DNA of 64,000 bases from Monocercomonoides exilis (lineage: Eukaryota > Preaxostyla > Oxymonadida > Polymastigidae), in assembly GCA_001643675.2 (NCBI GenBank), contig LSRY02000017.1:1550001-1614000 (forward strand). Direction: 5' to 3'. A model generated the notes under the pieces. It was given only the letters and a program-made list of their open reading frames with translations, was not told the origin of the DNA and searched no databases. Of the stretch, positions 57,207 to 64,000 are shown piece after piece. Numbering within the stretch: the stretch's first letter is position 1; every line of letters starts with the position of its first letter. The position numbers were made by a program, and so were the translations under genes.

Positions 57207-60200
57207 CTGAGAAGTTGAATTTGATTTAGAGATTGCATCTTCAATCACCTTCTCAACAGAAAGTGGCTGAGACTCAAGTTCCTCCACATCCACATAAAAT
57301 TCTGTTGCTGTTGGGCTGTCAATCACAACAGACACGTCGCCTGGTTTTGTTGGGGTGGATGCTGTTTCGAAGGGGTTTGGCAGCATCTTCGGAGGAGCAG
57401 CGAATGAAGCAGCAGAAGGAGACATAGGCGGTGTGGCTGAAGGAGAGGGTGTGTATGAAGGAGAGACAGACGAACGATGTTTGCTGGTTGGACGGGAAAG
57501 TCTGTTGCGAGAGGAACAAGAAGCAGAAGAAGCAGGCGAGGCAGCAGGAGACATCGCTCTTCTGTCGCCGTGCTGAAGGTGCTGCATGCTCATGTCAGAA
57601 CCAGGTGATAGAGGACGGGTGTTGCGAGAGGGAGACAAAAGACGGCGCTTTTGCGAGTTGGGAGAAATGACATGTTGCGAACGAGGAGGAGAAAGAAGGC
57701 GAGGAAGAGAGAAAGACGAAGAAGATGAAGAAGAAGAAGTCAGACGCTTGCCAGCAGAAGGCGAGACGACATCGCGTTGGAGTGGAGCCAGCAGCCTTTG
57801 CGATGGTGGAGAGGCGATGCGGACACGTTTTGGGGGAGAAAGAAGGCGAGGGACTTGAGAAGAGCCAGCCAGATGAGCCTGTGGGTGGTGGATGAGAGAG
57901 GCAGAGGAAGAGGACGACTGGAGAGTAGGCGAAAGAGAGGGGAGGGTGGTGGCAGCGACGATGGTGTAGCCAGGGCGGAAGAGAGAAGAGGTAGAAATGG
58001 ATGTGTCGGGTGCAGGAAGAGACGAGAACTGCGGGAAAGGCTTCATCGGCGTGAGTGTCACGAAGAACTGCGGGGCAAACAGCACCTGCGAAATGCGGAT
58101 GAAAGGCAGGATGGGCGACTGGTCAGTCAGCGAGCGGGTGAATGTGCCGTCGCCTGCGCCTGTCAGAAGCACGGGGAAATACGACGAGATGAGCTCTGCA
58201 CGCTCTTTGTTCTCTGCTTCACAGGCAGCAGATGTGGAAGAGATTGAAGAAGAGGATGCGAACGAAGATGATGAAGGTGAAGGGGTGGAGGAAGGGGAAG
58301 TGGAAGAGGAGGATGACAGAAACATGGTGGAATCTGACTGGACAACTTCAGAATTTGTCGATTGGAAAGAAGAAGAAAGCAGAGATTGTGGGTCATTTGA
58401 GACCGGCAGTGCAACAGAAGAGCGTGTGATAACGTCGACGCCTTCCTTCTGGGAGAGTGGGTAGATTAGAGGATAAGGGTGTGTCTCAGCTTTGATGGTG
58501 CACTGGTTGGTCTGCGTGATTGGGATGCGCGAGACAGCGATGTGTCTGTTGGAGTATGCAGTGATGGTGAAGCGGAGGTCTCTCTTCCGCTTCGGCGCAT
58601 TCATCATTGAGACGACCATCGTGTAGTATCCTTCGAAGTCGTCTTCAATCTTCTCCAGCGAGTACATCCATACGCGATACATCGTCGGGTCCACCCGGCT
58701 GTCCACACACGCCACGCGGCACACCACCGGCGGCCGGGCAATCGGACGCGGCTTCTTCTGCATGTTCCCTTCGGCATCTGCTTCGGTGACGGTGTGCACG
58801 TGGAAGCGCAGCCCTATCGCCGGGTCTGGTGGCTCCAGCAGCTCGTCCTCGTCAAGGTCTTCCCAGTGCCGCTCGAGCAGAAACCAGTAGCGCTGGCTCT
58901 TCTCCTTCCGCACGAGATACTGCGGAGAATAGAACGTCCGCTGCATCTCGTCGTCGTGCTGGTGCTGCGCCTCAAACACGCAGTGGAACGTCTGCTGCGT
59001 CGGAAAGAGCAGCGGAGACCAGGAAAGATTGAGGGAGCTGAAGTGCCGGCAGAGGCTCTCCCAGTCGATGTAGAAGATGCCGTTGTCTGTGCCTGCTGCT
59101 GTGTCTGGGTCGTAACGCAGCGCCTTCCGCAGCTCAGGAGTCCACGACGCGGAATCGCCTGGGCTAAGCTTCCCGCGCCAGCCGCGCTGCATTGACGGTG
59201 CCCGCATCTTCAGGATCTTCTGCCCTTCGACCTCCTTCACGTCCAGAATGGCATAGCCTGTGTCTGCCAGTAGCCCTGTGCTTTCGGTGATCGCGTCAGG
59301 CAGCTCCTGGTCGGTGCAGGCAGTCGCCAGAAGCGTGGCTGTGGCATACCCTTCATACAGCTCTTCCCAATGGTCTTCCATCTCGTCGTCTTTGCCTTCA
59401 GACGCACTGCTTGAACTGCTGCTGCCATCCCCGTCTTCCTCGCTCAAAGGCTCCACTCTCCACATCTCAGGAATCCATCCAGCCAGAAAATGGATGGTCT
59501 CAGCGGACAGCACATCCCACGTGGAATAAGAGTCGCCACGTACCTTCAAAAACGCCTTTTCCAGCAGCGACGCCCACAGCTCCTTCCGCCCATTTGTATA
59601 GCAGCACAAAAGAGAGTTGTTATTATCTGGCAAAGAGGAAGATGATGATGATGCCTTTTGGTTTGACGGAGTGCAAGGCAGTCTGTCGTCAATCTCCACC
59701 ATGCGCCACGCACCGTTGAAGTACATCTTCACTGCATAGCGCCCAGAAGGATTGATGACACACCCTTCGTCTTCTGTCTGAGGGAATATGTTGGATGTGA
59801 GAAAGGCTATCTTCAGTCGCTCCTCTGCATATCCCAAAAGCAGAAGCGAAGAAACCACAGACGGGTCATCCACACAGCACTGCTTCAGGTGACGCCAGCT
59901 TTTCTTTCCAAATACCGAAAGATCCTGATTGTCGCAATGGAATATACTCTTCGGTCTCATCAGCTGACAGTGTTTCTTAGCTTGTTTTTCGTTTAAGAGC
60001 ACATTTGTTGTATCTTCATAGAAACGGGCTCCTTCATCATCCCTTATAACCTCATGTGCAGCTGGATTCCAAATTGGATAGACAACTCCATGCAATTTAG
60101 AGGAATCCTCAAGTACTTTGCGCTCTTCTTCTCCAAAATCACCAAATTTCGGTAATGCAGGGTATTTTGAGGGAATAATAGGCTTTACTGTGAGTGCAGG

Positions 60201-60725
60201 CCCTCTAACAATTACATACCTATGTGTGGCCTGTTCGGATTTCTCTTCTTGTAACGGTTCAAGGAATTCCTGGCTTGATCCTCTTCGTGGAGAAAATAAT
60301 TCAGGCTGTGCTGGTGGCGGAGAGAATAATCTTGATGGTTCTCTGCTGCCTCTCTTCTTCTTTCTGAAAATTGGTATTGGAGGTTTTAAAAGTGGAATTT
60401 CATATCCCTTCATTTCTGACTTTGATGATTTCTTTGCAACAGATATTATTCGTGGCCTTGCTTTTGGTCTGCTAATAACAGAAGTCGCCTTCTGATCTTC
60501 TGTTTTTGGGAATAAAGTCAATTTCATAAAGCTAGCTTGACGCTTTTGAAGCCATTCTGGTTTTGCAGTTGAGCTAGATTCGGCTTTGTGGATTAAAGTT
60601 TCTTGTTTTCCCGTTCCACTTGAATTTTCAGATGATGTTTGTGATTGCATTCTTGAACTAAGTGTTGATGATTGTCTTTTTATAGGTGGAAGTGGATTTT
60701 TTGATGTTCCTGAAGGTTGGACCAT
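56283..60725 (-). CDS. Calpain-7-like protein lacking all three catalytic residues
   Basis: A single exon of 1,480 codons. Residues about 240-620 align with the calpain-7 (PalB) protease core: NPSGRYAVKMYFNGAWRMVE, IDDRLPC, KELWASLLEKAFLKVRGDSY, LAGWIPE, then TGYAILDVKEVEG, GWRGKLSP, SASWTPELRKALRYDPDT and NGIFYIDWESLCRHFSSLNL. At the catalytic sites the expected DCSF is DPSV (Cys to Pro), the THAYA His position is TGYA-like without His, and the NPW Asn is APS. It should therefore be proteolytically dead. Two beta-sandwich (C2L-like) regions follow, split by a Ser/Pro-rich insert of about 350 residues. The N-terminal MIT domain of calpain-7 is not evident. A scaffold role, for example near ESCRT-III, is an inference. 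GC content is high from 56300 to 59950 and lower in the 5' 750 bp. Confidence 0.82.
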
Positions 60726-61103
60726 TTAAATAATATTCTTTAATTAAAAAAGGAAGTTTTCATAAAAAATTTTTTGTCAGAATTTTAAAAATATTCAATG
60801 AAAATAATGAATTTATTGAACGAGCATAAAATGAATATTGGCTTTAAAATTAAAAAAAGCAAAAACAATAAACCTATTTGAACAAAAAAGTAATGGGTTT
60901 GAATGTGGATTATTTCAAAACAATACTTAACATCGATGCTTAAGGCTATGAACAGCAAATGAATAATAAAAGCGAGAAAAGTATATTATAATTTTTCTGA
61001 ATTTTGTCAATTTTTATTATTTGATATTTTTGTCTCACGGTCCGGAGCTTACACCAAATAAAATTTAAAATATATATATAAGAAATAATAAGTCGTGAAA
61101 TAT
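60726..61103. other. Divergent intergenic region, 378 bp
   Basis: Lies between the start codons of the calpain-like gene (-) and the coiled-coil gene (+), so it must hold both promoters. AT-rich, no motif recognised. Confidence 0.4.
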
Positions 61104-63628
61104 ATGTCTTTTTCACACTCAGAATTGTCACTTTCTGGAGATTCGTTTTCTTCAGATAGCCAAAAAGTTGAAGCATTACTGCAACAACTTGCAGTTGAAA
61201 GGGCAGATAAAGAAGCCACAATTGTATTAAACTAATTATTTTAATTATTATAGTGAACTAAAAAGTAATTATTGGCAATCAATACTTCTTTTAGGAAAAA
61301 CTGAATGAATCTTTGTCTCTTTATCAAAATCTTCAAAAAGATTATGAAGAACTCATTCCAAAATTAAAACATAGTCAAACTTTACAAGCATCTCAGGTAT
61401 TTTAATGGATTGCTTTTTATGCTCAAGAAATAATACACTTTCAAATGAACCATTTAAGATTTCTAATCTACAAGTGATGCATGATCAGATGTTTGCATTT
61501 ATAATCTGAATATTTGTTTATAATTTCTTTTTTTGTTCTTGATAGAACAGAAGCACGGCAAGAAAAAATGCAAATTGAGCAAATTATGCAATTGAAGCAA
61601 CAGCAGTACGAACAACTTCAAAAGGAGTTCGAACTACAGCAAATGGAATATACACGATTGAATGAGGAATGTTTGAAAATTCACTTTCTTATTTATATCA
61701 CATTTTAACACATTTGAAATTAATAATATATTTGAAATATTTTAGTTCAAAAAACTCAATTTAAAATAAAACAAATGAATTCCACTTTAAATCAAAAAGA
61801 AAAAGAGTGCAAATCCTTAAAACTTTCATTGGATCAAATGCATCAAACAGTTTGCAAAACATGATTTTTTTATTTTAATCATTCTCCAATAATAAGGTTG
61901 AAACTCAAGCTCAGCAACTTAATGAGCAGGCTCAGATTGTAACACTTCATATTCAAGAAAACCAGTTTGTATTATATTTCTCGGAGATATTTTTCGTTTA
62001 ACTTTCGGGAAAAAATATCAAATTCTTGAAGGGCGTTGAAAAAGTCATTAAGCGAACAAGCTGAGGAAATGCAGAAATGTTCAGATATTTTGAATGTTTG
62101 GTTAATTTTTATTATTTTTATGTTTCATTCAATTTTATGACATATCTCAGCAATTTACACAACTTTCTTTTGAAAGAGAACGTTTGTGTGCTTTTGTGAT
62201 TTCAATCACGAGTTGTTTTTTCTGATGTTTTTTTAGAGCTTCTTGCTGTCAACCAACATCTTCAACAAGAAAATCAACAACTTGCATTGGAAAAAAATGC
62301 ATTAGAGGTTCAATGCATCCAGTCAACGCAAGCAATTACTCAGACAGCACAAAATGCTTTTGATTCAGCAAATTTAAAACATTCTGAGCAAATGGCAGAA
62401 ATGGAAAGAAAAGTCTGCAAATAATTGATTTTGTGCTGAATATTTCAATTGACTTGTATGTAATACAATTTTGTAACATTTCTTTATCCCATTAGCTTCA
62501 CGATTCAGAATTAGAATTAAATAGCAAGGCTGGGACAATACGAGAACTACAGAAAGAAATAGAACTGATGGTTAAAACGAATATGCAAATGAAAAGAATC
62601 ACTGAAGATGCTCAAAAAGAGTTTGTAAAAAGAAAGAAAGAAAGCAATTTTCATTTTCCAATTTTATAATATGTCTGATGTATTTCAATTTAACATTATT
62701 TCAGAAAAGACCAAAGACAAGCTGAAGACATTCGTTTGATGCAGCAAAAACTCGATGACAGTGAAGCCGAAAGACGAAAACTTCACCGAACGATTGAGCA
62801 GCTGGAAAGAGAATGCAGAGAAGAAAAACAAAGAATTGGAGAGATAATGAAAGCAATGGACGGGATAGTAACAAAAGGTTGGACATTCAAAGCATTATTT
62901 TGAAATAAATAGTTTTGCAATGCAAATTGATGATAAATGTGTGATTTGATTATTTTGATGTTCAATTTTAAAATTAGAAGAGTCAACATCATTAATGCAT
63001 CAAACTGCAAATGATTTGATATCTTCAGCCATGAATGAAGAAAAAGTGCGCAAGGCAAAAGATAAAAATGATCTCTTGAAGGAAAAAATTAAACAGTTTG
63101 TATTTTACTATTTTGATTTTGTTTGATTGAATTTTTCTGCATTGTAACGCAAAGTCTCAAAACAATTCGCGAAAAAGAAAAGCAAAAAATGGTTGGATTT
63201 CAAATTTTGCTTTGTGTCTATAAATTGATATTTGAAAAAATTACAATTGATTTTCGTTTGACTCTGTAGGAAAAAGCACAGAATGATATGAAGGAAAGAT
63301 GCAAAGAAGAGATTGACAGATTAAATGCTAAGCATCAATCAGAAATCAATTTGTTCAAGCAAGAAATGCAAAAAGAGGTCTTGTTATGTTATTATTTTTT
63401 CATGCGAATCTTTTAATATTAATTTAAAATGAATTATCGAAACAATTTTTCAGATTAATAAATACATAAGAAAAATTAGGAAAATAGAACTTCAATTGGC
63501 CGAAGATCGAAGAGAAACAGAAAAACGCATGTTTCAACAGTATGACGTTTTCGAATACATTGGTGAACATTCATTGACATAATGATTTTATTTATAGAAA
63601 GTTGACTCTTCAAAAATTAAAGGATTAA
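61104..63628 (+). CDS. Intron-rich coiled-coil protein (possible cytoskeletal or basal-body protein)
   Basis: About 15 short exons, some under 40 nt, together encode roughly 470 residues that are almost entirely heptad-like and Glu/Gln/Lys-rich. The start reads MSFSHSELSLSGDSFSSDSQ, followed by EALLQQLAVERADKEA. A 32-nt microexon (61459-61490, ISNLQVMHDQ) bridges exons that otherwise mismatch in phase. Further pieces include QMNSTLNQKEKECKSLKLSL, NQHLQQENQQLALEKNALEV, IRELQKEIELMVKTNMQM, then LHRTIEQLERECREEKQRI, and the end KLTLQKLKD. At least seven introns start GTTTG, the rest GTATT, GTCTGC or GTTGG. No catalytic domain is present. I cannot assign a family; flagellar or centrosomal coiled-coil proteins look like this. 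Confidence 0.65.
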
Positions 63629-64000
63629 ATCAAAAGGATGATATACATTAAAGGCGTATTTATGAATATTTTTTTTATTGTTTGATAATGTGTGTAATTT
63701 TTGTATTGTTATAATTAATTGCAATTGCACTGCTTGGTTTTTGTTTTGAAGTTATTTACAAAACACATTTTGAAAAAATTTATGCAAATGGAAGACGATT
63801 TATTCAAGTTATTGGTAAAAGTGGAATCAATCGACACCTCTTTTGATCACACCCATCATATTAATATTTCTCCTTTTTTTTTTCTCACATTAGCTTCCGA
63901 AATAAGTTTTTTTTTTTGGTTATATGATTTATTGTTTTCGCATCTTTTTTGCTAGGGTTAAGAAAAGGAAAAAAAGTTAGGGTTTTCCTTGAAAATCCAT
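63629..64000 (+). CDS. Possible start of a further plus-strand gene, cut by the window edge
   Basis: ATGs at 63782 and 63788 open QMEDDLFKLL, and a possible acceptor (TTTTGCTAG at about 63956) precedes LRKGKKVRVFLENP at the very edge. The reading phases across the presumed intron do not match with the visible donor, so the exon structure is unsettled. The first 130 bp of this interval are AT-rich non-coding sequence. Confidence 0.25.

Noticed and set aside
63953-63995. CTAGGGTTAAG and GTTAGGGTT near the right edge, resembling telomere repeats
   Set aside because: Only two partial units, not in tandem, and the sequence between them reads as an exon start (LRKGKKVRVFLENP) after a plausible acceptor.

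Overview
The window is nuclear DNA from a flagellated protist. Genes lie on both strands, carry many short introns (about 45-150 nt), and sit close together with AT-rich spacers. All three stop codons appear as stops, so the code looks standard. A full-length dynein regulatory complex 1 gene implies a motile flagellum. The broken cysteine-rich beta-helix surface protein recalls expansions known from anaerobic flagellates (trichomonads, oxymonads and relatives). An oxymonad or preaxostylan source is my guess, not a demonstration. Many introns begin GTTTG instead of GTAAG or GTATG, and using that donor resolves reading frames repeatedly across unrelated genes.

Layout. 0-4.4 kb: an unidentified partial gene (-), a 5MP/BZW translation regulator (+), a nuclear nucleoplasmin-like FKBP (-). 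4.4-8.9 kb: a gene-poor block with a 638-bp near-perfect palindrome, a transposon-like relic and a long AGAAG-type satellite. 8.9-13.7 kb: a 1,556-residue protein joining a ubiquitin-specific protease to a DDE-transposase-like domain. 14-18.9 kb: coding relics, pyrimidine-rich satellites and a truncated beta-helix gene. 18.9-21 kb: a second divergent USP, sharing its first exon type with the fusion gene and broken by a frameshift. 21-22.4 kb: a second copy of the 6-kb relic plus a small inverted-repeat element.

22.4-63.6 kb is dense housekeeping sequence: tyrosyl-tRNA synthetase, Atg4, PA28/11S proteasome activator, PAK-family kinase, COPI-associated membrane protein, ERLEC1-type two-MRH ER lectin, a small ER-type membrane protein, UTP23, DRC1, UFM1, an unidentified two-TM protein, CK1 kinase, USP12/46-type deubiquitinase, SLC49-like MFS transporter, a calpain-7-like protein without its catalytic triad, and an intron-rich coiled-coil protein.

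How they fit together. Many genes concern protein turnover and modification: three USPs, Atg4, UFM1, PA28, an ERAD lectin, a pseudo-calpain and an FKBP. They sit on different strands with separate promoters, so this is not an operon. The strongest novelty candidates are the USP-transposase fusion with its frameshifted relative, the 307-bp-arm palindrome, the GTTTG intron donor, the pseudo-calpain, the Atg4 with a C-terminal LIR-like tail, and the PAK with two CRIB-like motifs.
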